Positions 23,201 through 34,684 are shown, counted from the first letter of the stretch. The stretch is DNA of 64,000 bases from Lactifluus volemus (GCA_022376515.1 WTXI01000154.1:22912-86911); one strand, 5' to 3'. Notes: generated by a model from the sequence alone, not told the origin. Numbers and translations are program-made.

Positions 23201-25510
23201 TTGGGTAAAACAGCGTACTCAACCAGAGTGCAGGAATTGTTGGGATTGGTGCATGATGCGTCCGCATTTGTGCGGTATTTCGGAATGGCTGTGGCGAAGA
23301 GCGCTCCGCATATCTATGTGTCTGCCCTCCCTTTCACACCAACCTCTTCCCGCATCCGCAATCGATACCTTTCCCAGTTTCCTCACACATTGACCTTGGA
23401 ACATGGGGAATTATCTCATTGGCCAGCCTTGGAAATGACGATTCGTGCACATAGGGGACCCGTCATGGCTGTTGCATTTTCGCCAGACGGGCAACGCATC
23501 GCATCGGCCTCATCTGATAGGACAATTCGCGTTTGGGATGCCACGACAGGAGAGATCGCAGCGGGCCCGTTTACTGGACACACCAGTATCATCAATTCTG
23601 TTGCATTTTCGCCGGACGGCCAGCGCATTGCATCGAGCTCGGGCGACCGCACGATTCGCATGTGGGATGTCGCATCAGGACAAATCGTAACGGACCCATT
23701 TACTGGACATACAGCACAGGTCCGTTCTGTTTCATTCTCCCCGGACGGGCGGCACCTCGCATCGGCCTCGTGGGATTGCACAATTCGCGTTTGGGATACC
23801 ACAACGGGAGAAACCGTAGCGGGCCCGTTTACTGGACACACCAATTGGGTCGAATCTGTTGCATTCTCACCAGACGGGCGCTGCATTGCATCGGCCTCTC
23901 GTGATAGAACGATATGCGTGTGGGATGCCGCAACAGGACGGATCGTAGCGGGCCCGTTTACTGGTCACACCGATTGGGTTAGATCTGTTTCATTTTCGCC
24001 GGACGGAGAGCGCATCGCATCGGCCTCGGATGACCACACAATCCGCGTGTGGGATATCACATCGGGAGAGGTCGTAGCGGGCCCATTTATTGGACACACC
24101 AATTATGTCAGAAGTGTTGCATTCTCACCGGACGGACAACATATCGCATCGGCCTCGCACGATCGCACGATTTGTTTGTGGGATGCCACAATGGGAGAGA
24201 TAGCAGCAGGCCCGTTTACCGGACACACCGATTTTGTCCATTCTGTTGCATTCTCGCCGGATGGACAGCGCATTGCATCGGCCTCGTACGACGGCACGAT
24301 TCGCGTGTGGGACGCCGCAGTACGACAAATCGTAGCTGATTCACTTACTGGACACTCCGGTGGGGTCAGATCTATTGCATTCTCGCCCGACGGACAGCGC
24401 ATCGCATCAGCCTCGGATGATCACGTGATTTGTTTGTGGGATGCCGCGACAGGACAGATCGCAGCGGACCCGTTTACTGGACACACCGATTGGGTCAGAT
24501 CTGTTGCATTCTCGCCGGACGGACAGCGTGTTGCATCGTGCTCAGCCGATCGTACGATTCGTGTGTGGGATGCCGCAACAGGGCAAGTCGTAGCGGACCC
24601 GTTCACTGGACATACTCATTGGGTCAACTCTGTTGCATTCTCGCCGGACGGGCGGCACATCGCATCGGCTTCTGATGATCGCACGATTTGCATTTGGGAT
24701 GCCACAACAGGAAGGGTCGTAGCGGGCCCGTTTACTGGACACACTGACTGGGTCAGATCTGTTGCATTCTCGCCGGACGGGCGGTGCATTGCATCATCCT
24801 CGGCCGATTGTACGATTCGTGTGTGGGATGCTTCAACAGGGCAAGTCGTAGCGGGCCCATTTGCTGGACATACCAGTTGGGTCAGCTCTGTTGCATACTC
24901 GCCGGATGGACAGCGCCTCACATCGGCCTCAGACGATGCCACGATTTGCGTGTGGGATAGCACAACCGGACAGATCGTAGTGGGCCCATTTATTGGACAC
25001 ACCGCTTCCGTCAACTCTGCTGTATTCTCGCCGGACGGGAAGCGCATCGTGTCGGCCTCAGAAGATTGTACGATTCGCATGTGGGATGCCGCAACAGGAG
25101 AGATGGTAGCGGGTCCGTTTGCTGGACACGCCTCTTATGTCAATTCCGTTGCATTCTCTCCAGATGGGCAGCGAATCGCATCGGCCTCAAGTGATCACAC
25201 GATTCGCATGTGGGAAGTTACAATAGGACAGGTTGGAGCGGGCCAATCTACTGGACACACCTCAGGGATCAGATCTGCGGAGGTTGTAACGAAAGATGCT
25301 GACAAAATCCTAGATCAGTCCCCGATCAATGCTGATGGTTGGATATGTGGAGAAGAGAAAGGACTTTTTTTATGGATTCCCGAACTTCACAGGCGGCGTC
25401 TTTATACACCCAGCACTGTCTGGATCGCAGGTGGACATGAGACGCGGCTTGATCTCTCAAAGTTTGCGTATGGATTAAATTGGGCTACAGTCTATGGTTA
25501 CAATTCATAG
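20286..25510 (+). CDS. C2-NACHT-WD40 NLR-like protein, copy C (best preserved)
   Basis: Seven exons fit by splice motifs and phase: 20286-20319, 20374-20527, 20578-21082, 21150-21353/4, 21406-21594, 21646-23160 and 23214-25510, with introns of 50-67 bp. The product would be about 1633 residues. The N-terminus (LQLTILRAHNLPHIK, then RFYVTVTAG and RVTISLYAK) resembles a C2 domain. A helical region follows (about residues 90-390), then NACHT with Walker A GQAGTGKSS (21798-21821) and Walker B ILIVIDALDES (about 22089-22121), an ITSRPEHG sensor-like motif, a helical region and 14 WD40 repeats (23456-25261). Three single missing bases, near 22668, 22980 and 23228, interrupt the frame relative to A and B. 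The family are STAND NTPases used in fungal non-self or stress recognition. The ligand and effector here are unknown. A TTTATACA element lies about 65 bp upstream. The gene is tail to tail with the S28 gene. Confidence 0.85.
23456..25261 (+). repeat. WD40 repeat array of NLR copy C: 14 perfect 129-bp units
   Basis: Fourteen consecutive units of exactly 43 residues, for a total of 1806 bp in one open frame. Each reads [10 protein letters not shown], then I-A-S-A-S-x-D-x-T-I, then V-W-D-A-T-T-G and a GHT end. Variation sits mostly in the two residues after GHT and in the residue before the conserved D. Fourteen blades would make two seven-bladed propellers. The near identity between units points to ongoing repeat exchange. 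Confidence 0.95.
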
Positions 25511-25572
25511 AAATAGAATCGGTTGTACACTTTTGATTTATTTTTCTGTAGTCATTCCCTCTATCGGATACT

Positions 25573-25578
25573 AATAAA
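25573..25578 (+). promoter_or_regulatory. Candidate polyadenylation signal AATAAA, NLR copy C
   Basis: AATAAA lies 63 bases past the NLR stop codon and about 320 bases before the stop of the convergent S28 gene. It is conserved in copies A and B. Confidence 0.4.
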
Positions 25579-25898
25579 TAATCGCGGACAGTCAGGTTAA
25601 AGACTGATGAATCAATTGAGGGTCCATCGAACGCGTGTTTGCCGAGACTCACGTGCCTGGCCACCGGTAACGTGACACGGTCATGTGACTATTGTGCCTT
25701 AAAAAGAGGTCCTCGACAAGAAAGAAAAGTTAAAAACGATTTTTCGGGACTTGTAAGCAGTTGAAAGGTGCACAGAAGCGAGTCGAATTATTTGTAGGAT
25801 TGCTGATCTCGGCGCGAGAACCAGCAGAGTAGAATGTTATTTTCGATTGCTGCGCTGCTCTGAACTAAAGAGCAACGAAAAGTTACATATCAAGCGAA

Positions 25899-28148
25899 TC
25901 ATATCATTGCCTCGTCAAAGGGGTCTTCCCAGTCCTCCAACCAAGCTTTGACAAACTCAACCATCTCACTATGAATTTGCCAAATTTTCTTGGGTTCCTT
26001 CTCGCCCTTCCTGAGCCCGTTCTCGTCCCAGTGGTGGACACCACCTAGCAGCGTGTCATTCCACAGTTTTATCTCATCAAGTGAAAAAATTAGGACACAC
26101 CAGGAATAATTTTGAATGGCCTAAGCACTGTGTCCTCACGTTCCTCCGCACCACCGTAAGTACTATGTGGCGTGTATGGGCGCCACGGATCAACTGCGAA
26201 CCCATCCATAGTCAGCATCGCCGGACCCGTTCAAGAAAGGGGTAGAACGACTGAATATACATACCTTCACCGTCAATAAATGCTAACCTATCAGCTGCAA
26301 TGTGGTAATCGCCTAGCACATTCACGGCAGTGACATTTGGCAGCGGAGGCACTTTGTAGTATTCTCCCGGTGGGAACGCCTGAATACATATCTTGTGCTC
26401 GTAGTCGATGTCCAATAGGCGCGAAATAATAGTAGGGGTGCCAACTGGTGGCGCGGTCTACAAATGGATGTCAGCATGGGCGGTGATGCGGTGATGCGAA
26501 GACATACGGTCAAGTAGCCCCATTGTGTGCAGTACTGGAACACCCACGGGCGCCAGTCTTCACTGAGATCTGTGATCTGATATTTTGAATCTTCGTTTGT
26601 CCCAAAGCAATCTTCCACAGTCAAACCCATATCTTGTGGGCAGAGTACGACAATGTTCTTCGCGGTCCCAAAAGCTTTGTGATTCAAGATACATAAGGGT
26701 AAGGTATGCGTACCTCTCGGATCCACTTGGCGTAATTTAACAGAGCGATGTTAGCTTTCAGTCCTCCTCCCAGGAGCACCATACGCTCCGTGTCTTTCAG
26801 AGTCGGCGTGTCGCCATTAAGCGTCGCACAGAACTGATCGAATGTCGTCGAGCTAACAGCAGGATCCCAGTTCTGATCTTGCCACGTGGACAGCGGATAC
26901 TGTTCCAGCAGCACATATTAGTTCCACCTATCTTATGAAGCAGGTCCGAGACATACCTCGAGCACCGAGACAAAGTCCTTATCTGACTCCAGCTCGCTGA
27001 GGCCAAACAGGCTTTTGAGTCGGCGGCGCAGAGGGCCGATTTTGAGAAGGGAATCAATCATGCTAATGCTATTCACGAGGTTGGATGAACAGATTGGGTC
27101 CGCGGCGAGCCGGATGACGTCCATGTACTCCCAGTTCATGAGCACAGCGTGCGTCACCGCTAGGGGGCGGGAGGAGGTTTAGTATCGTTTGTGAAGAATG
27201 ATTGAAAACAAAAGGTGCGCACCACTCGACGCAATAGCACCAAACACGAGATCAGGATACAGCACTCGCATGTGAGCTGCCCGTGCTCCTGCATATGACC
27301 CCTACAAAACCAAAACTCGACATTAACAACGGGATGACCACCATCACAGGACGCCGGAGAGGGCACACGAACACCATAGTATATCCATGGTGTCTTTCGG
27401 GCCGTAAGGTTCTCGTTGATGTTCTCGAACTTGACATTGCGCATAAAATTGGCCGAGTCTTCGAGTGCTTGCTCGTTGTTGAGCCACCTACAACACCGCA
27501 TGATGGGGAAATAAGCTGGATCAATATAAGAGCGCGCGGAGGGGTCGACATGGGATGAGGCGGCGGGGACAAGCGCACCTTAGGGAATCAGTCGAAAAGT
27601 TTTGGACACCCACAGACTTGCCTGGACCATTCCCGGTCGCATGTCAGCATCTAGGCTCAACCAAGGGAACACGTACCATAATATCTATGCTCTAGCACAA
27701 CGGCGATGCCGCCTGTCGCACGTGCCAAAATATCCCCAACACCTGTGTCCAAGAACGGCAGACGGTCCTCCCCATTAGTCTCGCCCCCATCGATAACGAT
27801 GACCGGTGAGCCAGGACGTGGTTTATAGTGTCGTGTGTTCACCCAGAAACGTTGTTGAAACGTCGCGTCGGTGGTGTTGTCAAAGTGATCGAGTGGCTGG
27901 GTGAACGTCTGAACGGAGAACTCGGATGCCGCGACGGCGACGAGTGGTGCTTGTAATGTGCTGGCATATGCCGGCACCTCAGCCCCTTGATCGGGATGCG
28001 AGGTTATGCCAGCAGCGCGTCGATAGAGATTTTGAAAGTTGACCCCTTGTGCATTATGCAGGACATGCTCGTGAAGGGCATTGCTGCCGCCCGTACCGAC
28101 GAGCACGACAAGAAGAGATATCCAAATGATGTGAAAAGCCCACATCAT
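25899..28148 (-). CDS. Peptidase family S28 serine carboxypeptidase (prolyl carboxypeptidase-like), intact copy C
   Basis: Ten exons on the minus strand fit by phase: 28148-27677, 27621-27579, 27487-27373, 27301-27223, 27159-26957, 26899-26714, 26657-26508, 26457-26265, 26193-26101 and 26044-25899. Together they encode 559 residues with no frame break. The N-terminus has a hydrophobic signal peptide (WISLLVVLVG). Family S28 marks are QPLDHFDNTTDATFQQRFWV, the oxyanion-region IDGGE, the LEHRYYGKS motif, the nucleophile Ser in YYGGSYAGARAAH (exon 3/4 junction near 27301), Asp in GEVDPWRP (near 26190) and His in GVHHWDENG (near 26040). Members are secreted or vacuolar serine exopeptidases that cleave near proline. 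The exact substrate here is unknown. Intron 3 uses a GTTCGT donor. A TATAT element lies upstream near 28266-28270. This is the only copy of the three that reads intact. Confidence 0.92.
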
Positions 28149-28589
28149 ACGGTGTAGCCGAGAGAGAAGTGAACGACACCCTCATGAAGGTAAATACTGT
28201 AACTGCGGGCGGGGTCCTCCGACGGTCCCACGGTTCGATTCCTTAGTGCCAAAGTAACTCAGGGCTCATATAACGCCCATTAAGCTCATAAGTAGAATAG
28301 ATTTATTTCACAACGGCATTTATAGAACGCAACGATTTGATGCCACCGAATTGATGACCTAAATCTGCTAATGTTGCTCCGCCTTCTGCGGCCGTGACTA
28401 GACTTGGGGCATGGCAAGTGGAGAGAATCAGATCGGATAGACTAAAAAAACAAGGATCATCCCATATATGCTACGAGTTACTTGGCACAACTTTCCACGT
28501 CGCGGCGACAGGGATGGTGCAAGTACGCGATCTCGTTACGACGAGTTGGTGTCGAGAATCAAGTACAGTATCAGTCTATGCTGCCGCCT

Positions 28590-29888
28590 GGATATGCGAC
28601 CTGACCTTCATGCTGAGGATTTGGGTCTCTTGCAAGTTACAACGCCGATGAGCAATTCATCCGCACTTTTTGATCTCGAGGGTGGTGATGGGTGCTTCAT
28701 GCAGACCAAGCGTGGGAATATAGCAAGTGAACTCAGGTCAGTTACTGTATACGATTGTCAGGGATCAGCGCTTTCGTGATGTCAGGCGCGCGGAGTTGAT
28801 CATGATTACCCTTTGATAAAAAGGCCAGGCAGCATATTAGGGATGATTATTATTGCTCACTGGCCAAGTCGGTGTGGTGGAACTGCACAATCACAATAGG
28901 CATCCATATAGTGCCACCCAAGTTCCCGGAGTACGCGAGCGATCTTTGCAAGAAACCCGTTTCTACCCAATGTGAACAGAGGCGCTTTCAAGCTGGAAGT
29001 ATATCTTTGATCGAGGAACGAACAGTTTGGTGAAGTCTGGTTCTATCAGCGATACAGAGGCTGGACTATACTTCAAACAAGTTGAATCTGACGGCGTATT
29101 TCCTGAAGGGGAGACACAAGCATGTTGGGCTGCTAATAAAGTGTGGACCTGCAACCGTAAGTGGCAGTACGGGTCCGTGAGGGATCACTCGGGAGTCAAT
29201 CTACCATTGTGAACTGGTCAAAAAAGTACGATGTGATATGATGTGGTGACAGGCCTCCGAGGAATGGCTCCTTGTGTGTCGTTGCTTGCCTGCCTCTCTG
29301 CTTGCTTGCAGTGGAACGTTTCTCCTTTCGGCCCCACCACTCTAACTTCCTTGATTGAAGGGGACGCCACTGCCAATGGTACGCGGGATTGGACATGCCT
29401 CGAAAGACAATGATTGCGCAGTTCGATCAACCCAGGGGAATATGCGGAGTGCTATTTCAGGCCCAGCGTCTCTGAGGGTATTATGGTATGTTACATGAGA
29501 CGAGTACAATTGCCGTAATCTAGAAATTATAGTTCGTTATGTGATCCGACATTGCGAAGCCATTGATACGGTCACTCACAGTAAAACCCTGTTAGACACA
29601 ACAGCCTACATCAAAGTGCATCCACAACCACCTCCGTGATCTCCCTGCGCGGGATGCTGCGCATTATTGGGCCTCGTTTCAGCTGGACGAGATGGTCGTC
29701 CCTTTGCATGATAGCTACATGAAGTAATCCCCGGGCTAAGGTCAGTTCCAGATCTACGAATTGGATGACGGCTCGCCGGACTTCGGCTATCTCGCTGACC
29801 GCCGGCAGTACCAGTGCTCCCTTGGCCCAGGCTCCACTGACCACTGAAAACGTGGAAAATGTGGCTCACCTAGATTCATTCCTCTCGG
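28590..29888. other. 1.3-kb segment present only in unit C (insertion, or deleted in A and B)
   Basis: Units A and B run continuously from the TGCTGTCGCCTAAATG-like sequence to GAGCTAACAG, but in C these are about 1.3 kb apart. The extra DNA holds no identified gene. Coding-like stretches are seen: plus strand 29027-29212 (KSGSISDTEAGLYFKQVES), a possible following exon near 29310-29410 (WNVSPFGPTTLTSLIEG) and minus strand 29611-29844 (VSEIAEVRRAVIQFVDLELT). None matches a family I know. I see no terminal inverted repeats, long terminal repeats or clear target duplication. Confidence 0.6.
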
Positions 29889-30395
29889 GTTGCATTTTGA
29901 TGGGCTAACAGATGGGTTGATGGGACGTTGGCGCAGGGCAAAGAGAGTCCCAAGAGGCCAGCGTCTCCGCGAAACCTTATATGGTCCGTCCGTCTGTCCG
30001 AGTCATCACGAAGCGCCCAGTTCCCCTCGGCGGCTGCGAATCTTGCGATAAGGCTTATTGACAGACCATCCGGCGATGTCCCCTTTTTCGTATCTTCCTC
30101 GGTTCTTCCGCGGCGTTCGTTTGTCAAGGACTCCTCGGACATCGCTACATAGCATGCTGTTAGACCTGTTCGCTCAGGCCGCATAGCTTGAGCATAGCCT
30201 GAGAACGGAAGCATAGAGTCGGCCCTTCGATTCTGTGTTTCCTGAAGCGCAGTATCCGCCAGCATTAACTATTAGTTCTCATATCGGACATGAACAAAGA
30301 CAACCTACCCATCTAGATACTTGTGACCGTCGCAGCCATCCCCCAGAGAAACCTTTAGAAGTATGCCGTGCGTACCGTCCCTAACATCTATATTC
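29889..30395. repeat. Diverged right end of the duplicated unit in copy C
   Basis: Alignable to 6135-6490 and 17435-17800 through shared blocks such as GACTCCTCGGA-ATCGCTA, AGGCCGCATAGC-TGAG and GCCATCCCCCAG, but clearly less similar than the rest of unit C. It ends where A and B enter the proteasome remnant. Confidence 0.65.
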
Positions 30396-31160
30396 CAAAC
30401 CTTGCCGTGAAGGTTTTACAGCGATCATTATCCACCTTGCAGATCCTGCAAGCCTTGTCCGCTGTCTTCATATATATCAAGCATCCATTTCATAGAAATG
30501 GCTCTCAGGAAAGTTTCGACTTGAACATCTGTGCATGTGCGTTGGCTGTGCAGGGACTCTTGCACGTCCTACAATCTAAACTAGACTTGCTTGACTCCCT
30601 TGCGTGGGGCGCCCACGCCGATGTGGGATGCCGGCATGACGAAATCGATGAACTTGATGGGATAATCGTAGTCGGTAGCCAGAAAACGGTGAGGATCCCT
30701 GTATCAAGGACCAAGAAGCGTAAGAGATGAATAAGGTAGGTTAGTTTTCCCGGAAGCGATCTTTGGGTCTTTATCCTGATTTCTGTGCTGGAGTCCCCAT
30801 GATTTCATCGGCATCGTGCCACGTCACCTGCACGGCACTAATTAGTATAATTCAAATTGTTCGGAACCTGCCCTTGAAGCACAGCACCCTCAAATCTCAA
30901 AAGAGTGTTGTGGTGGTGTCACAGCTCCACGGGAATTGCCCTGCCAAGACAGCTTTGCGCGTGGCGCTGTTTCCGTTTATTGTTGGTGCGGTGTCTTACC
31001 GTCATTGTAATAATTGTCTTCTACCATAGTACATTACAGTACAGATGTTGGGTACGAAGGGTGGCATAAGGTCTAAACGTTTAAAGCAAAGCAAAAAAGC
31101 GAGTCATGACGGGATGATTGCATGATTACGCGAGCCGGGGATGGTTGGGTAGTGTGCCCG
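30396..31160. other. Unique sequence between the tandem array and the CNNM gene
   Basis: No gene recognised. A 120-residue open frame on the plus strand (30368-30730) starts inside the duplicated segment and has no recognised domain. I regard it as chance. The CNNM promoter lies at the right end. Confidence 0.4.
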
Positions 31161-31166
31161 TGACGG

Positions 31167-31173
31167 TATAAAA
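31167..31173 (+). promoter_or_regulatory. TATA box of the CNNM/Mam3-like gene
   Basis: TATAAAA occurs 48 bases before the proposed ATG at 31221, followed by a C/T-rich leader. The spacing is typical of a fungal core promoter with a short 5' leader. Confidence 0.55.
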
Positions 31174-31220
31174 GGAAGGCCACGAAATGGAATGAGGGGA
31201 TCGTAGATTCCCGACAACTT

Positions 31221-34196
31221 ATGGTACCCCCGCCCTGGTCATCGTCAATATCGTCTCCCTTCTTCTTGTCCCTTGCTGCAACTATCTCACAACATGTGCC
31301 CAACCTACCTGTCACCCCAAGTGCTCACCAACTCTCTAAACGTGAACATCGCAAACATGATACCGCTTTCATCGTCGGTGCTATTCTCATGCCCGTCCTT
31401 GTTATTCTCTCGGGCGTCTTTGCCGGCCTGACATTGGGCTATATGTCGCTTGACGAAACCCAACTTCACGTGTTGAGCATAAGTGGCACTCCGTGCGTAG
31501 TTCTCCAAACTCGTGTGGTGTGTATGCTAACCCTTGCCTGTGGCTCGTAGTCACCAGCGCAAGTATGCCAACCAAATCAAACCCATCCGTCAGAATGGAC
31601 ACCTCCTCCTCGTCACGCTCCTTCTCGCGAACATGATTGTCAATGAATCACTTCCCGTCATCTCTAACCCCATCCTTGGTGGGGGTGTACAGAGTGTCAT
31701 CGTCAGCACGGTGCTCATCGTCATGTGAGTGTTCGTCGAACTGAAGCATATTCTCGTAGAATATTGTATTACATATCACCGCGACTCGGTCTTGCCAAAA
31801 AGGCCATGCATGATCCACTTTGGGGGTGGAGTGCTTTTCTTCCTATTTTTTATTTTTATTGTCTACTATCGACTCGATCCTAACATACCCTTGATTCAGC
31901 TTCGCAGAAATTATTCCACAGTCCGTCTGCACTCGGCATGGCCTTTACATCGGGGCCAAGATGGTTCCCTTCGTGCGCGTTCTCCTCTGGACTCTTGTTC
32001 GTCTATCCACCTGTGTTGTGCCTCATCCACGCACCGTTAAGTGTCGATTTACAGGGGATTATCGCATGGCCTATCGCCAAGGTCCTTGAACTCACCCTCG
32101 GCTCACATCATGGCATCATCTACCGCCGTGCGGGTATGTATGTTCCTTTTTTTCTCCCGTTCGTGTATCAACCATGATTCCGCAGAGTTGAAAGAGCTTA
32201 TTGCCCTACATTCGTCGGTTGGCGAGTACGGCGGAGACTTGCGTTCCGACACCGTCACGATCATCGGGGCGACTCTCGATCTTCAAGAGAAGACTGCAGC
32301 CCACGTAAGCATTTAACACTTGCTCATCGATCAGACCTCACAAAGCAGTTTACAGGCGATGACCAAGATAGAGAATGTTTTTATGCTGTCGGTTGACGCT
32401 AGCCTGGATTACGACACACTTCGAAAGGTTTGTGTCACGGGCCACAGCCGGGTCCCGATCTACGAAGAAATCGAGTATCCTACTCCCGACGGTCAAGGCA
32501 CCAAATTGAAGAAAATTGTAGGAGTGCTTCTTGTCAAACAGGTGTGTGGTGTCTTCGCTCCGTCAATGAGCATGTCTGATACGTTTTTGTTCCCAGTGTG
32601 TTCTCCTCGATCCCGGTGATGCAGTTCCTGTACGCAGTCTTCCGTTGCACAGAGTACCATCCGTCGCGCAGAATGAGCCCCTCCTCGGTATTCTCGATAG
32701 ATTCCAGGAAGGTCGCTCGCACATGGCCATTGTCACGCGTACATCGGTAGAGAAGGCATCCTCATTGAAGAAAGCTGTTAAGAAAAGCATCACGCAGCGG
32801 ATTAAGAATCGTGTCGGGATATCCGACTCGTCCTCCGATAGTTCATCCGACGAGGCGCCTCAGAGTTCCCGCCGTAAAGGCAAGAAGGTAAGGATCTTGG
32901 AACGTTTGAATACAAGTGAGGACAGCATGACCGCAACTGGAACGAGCGACCGTGATGGAACATCAAGAAGCGAGGCTACTTCAGATAAGGATGAGGGCGG
33001 ACGCTCGTTCTCGTTTCGAAAGAAGCGAAAACGCAGTAAGAAGCGATTGCAGTTAGAGGATGTTGAGATGGGTACCATCAAGCCTGAGTCGCAACCTGAG
33101 ATTGAACCCAGGCCGCAAGGCGGGCAGTCACAGCCGAAGAAAGGGAGCATAGTTCAGTTTGCTTTCGCTCCTGGTCTGGAACAGAGCATGCCCGCAGACG
33201 CTGTTCTCGCTAAGGAAGGTGCCAATGAAGTGAGTCCAACGAGATGACGTGATACTCAAGATTCAGGCACTGACCATCATCACCCTACAGTTCCTTCTCA
33301 ATTTCGACCCCAACGTTGCGCCACTCGGTATCATTACGCTTGAGGATGTCCTTGAAGGTGTGTATGATATTATGTTCGTGCTGGAAGGTATCACGAACTT
33401 TGTTGCAGAATTGATAGGTGAAGAAATCTACGATGAGTTCGATACCGAAGGTGCTCGTCATGGCGAAGTTACATCATATATCCCACCCCAGTCGATCCTC
33501 CCAGCGTCTGACGCACCGATACTAAAGCGTAAAGGTTCTGCGCCGCAACTGTCGAGTCCCGAACCCTCTCGTGCTGTAGTACTTCCATCGGTTCAGCCCA
33601 CTCAACGGCGCCTAACAAGTGGCACCGGGACACCTGTGCTACGTCCTATCGCGCTCAAAGGTCTTTCGTTCCTCACGGGACGCAGCCGCTCCGAGCCTCC
33701 CATCCCACGTGACGGTATGTCTACTACGCGTCCTACTGTCATCGTTACCCAGGCAGGGGACGAGAAACGGAAACCAAGTGTCTCTGCAAACGTGCATCAC
33801 GACATCGATGAGAAGCCTGTGGAACCCGTGAGCGCACCGCCCTTGGATATACCCGCAGCGCCCGCGCCTGTATACCTGCCTCTGCCCGCCGCTGTGTCTA
33901 CTACAAGCCAGATTGACGACGCTGCGCGCGTGCGTCAAGGTGTAAATGCCATCTCAGGCAGTACCTCACCTGTGCCGTCGCTTTCTGAGGCCCTTCTTCG
34001 CGCACGGCGCCCGGCCACTCCCCATGCATCTGCTATGGCCTCCACCAAAGGCACGCGCTTCAAGAGTACCCCTTTTGGCGTCGCGGATCACGTGCTGCGT
34101 CTCGGGGAGACACAAATCCAGAGTTCTGACGATCTCAAGAGAGATAACGTCCAAGTTGGGGCCCGCAGTGGAGCCGGGGTACAAGGAGAAGAATAA
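31221..34196 (+). CDS. CNNM/Mam3-type membrane protein (DUF21 plus CBS pair)
   Basis: Nine exons fit by phase: 31221-31492, 31551-31724, 31900-31996, 32055-32133, 32186-32304, 32356-32541, 32597-33229, 33291-33357 and 33409-34196. They encode 804 residues. A signal-like N-terminus is followed by a DUF21 transmembrane domain (about residues 45-215) with FAGLTLGYMSLD, LLLANMIVNESLPV and FAEIIPQSVC, all signature stretches of the CNNM/ancient conserved domain family. A CBS pair follows (about 250-545, split by a Ser/Lys-rich loop of roughly 170 residues), with HSRVPIYE, ILDRFQEGRSHMAIV and GIITLEDVLEELIGEEIYDE. The tail is a long disordered Pro/Ser region. The family transports or regulates Mg2+ and other divalent metals; yeast Mam3 sits in the vacuole membrane. 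Intron 8 (33358-33408, 51 nt) keeps the frame if retained. Intron 3 uses a GTTCGT donor. Confidence 0.9.
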
Positions 34197-34684
34197 GCAA
34201 TCGATTTGGGGGAGAGACAGAGACAGAGGAAGAGAACTGAATCGGAGATGTTCCATCTTTTTTTATGTCTGTCATTCATTTGTCCAGTACTATGCTGACC
34301 TATTTTCCGACTCGAGAGGCCGCCCGCCTTTGTAGGAGTCTTGGTTACTCTTTTTAGTGCCGTTTACATCGGAAACTATAATGTCTGCGGTCTTTCAGGG
34401 CGTACATGACGGCCGGTAATTTGTAGAAGGAATGAGACCTTTGTTTGTGGAATTTTTTGTGGGGTACTACCTGCCACAGTGGGAACTTCAAATACAAAGT
34501 AAAGGGTGCTAAGGAGGGACATGGAGGCATGCCTTGCATCGCTCCATCTGTCCGCTCCCATGAAAGCTGACTACGCGAACTAATGATACAGTACAGCTTC
34601 ATAGTCCCCGCTGCGTCATCTTACGGAGCAGCTCCTTGAGCTCAACCAGGGCAGAACCCCACAAAGCAACGAATCGTTAAAATT

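Larger units (their letters stand above)
20286..30395. repeat. Tandem segmental duplication, unit C (right end)
   Basis: Third copy, closely matching A and B from 20286 to about 28590. Matching resumes at lower identity from about 29889 to about 30395 after 1.3 kb of extra sequence. Beyond about 30395 no similarity to A or B is visible, and the proteasome and 7TM remnants are missing, so the duplication ends here. Confidence 0.85.

Noticed and set aside
28195..28260. Possible tRNA T-arm (GGTTCGATTCC)
   Set aside because: The flanking bases do not pair into a T stem, and no D-arm, anticodon arm or acceptor stem could be built. The motif also differs between copies.
1..30395. CRISPR-like array or transposon interpretation of the repeats
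   Set aside because: The 129-bp units are coding WD40 repeats, and the 11-kb units are segmental duplications with genes and no transposase, integrase or terminal repeats.
30368..30730. 120-codon plus strand frame at the edge of the array
   Set aside because: It starts in duplicated non-coding sequence, runs into unique sequence and shows no domain, so it is probably chance.
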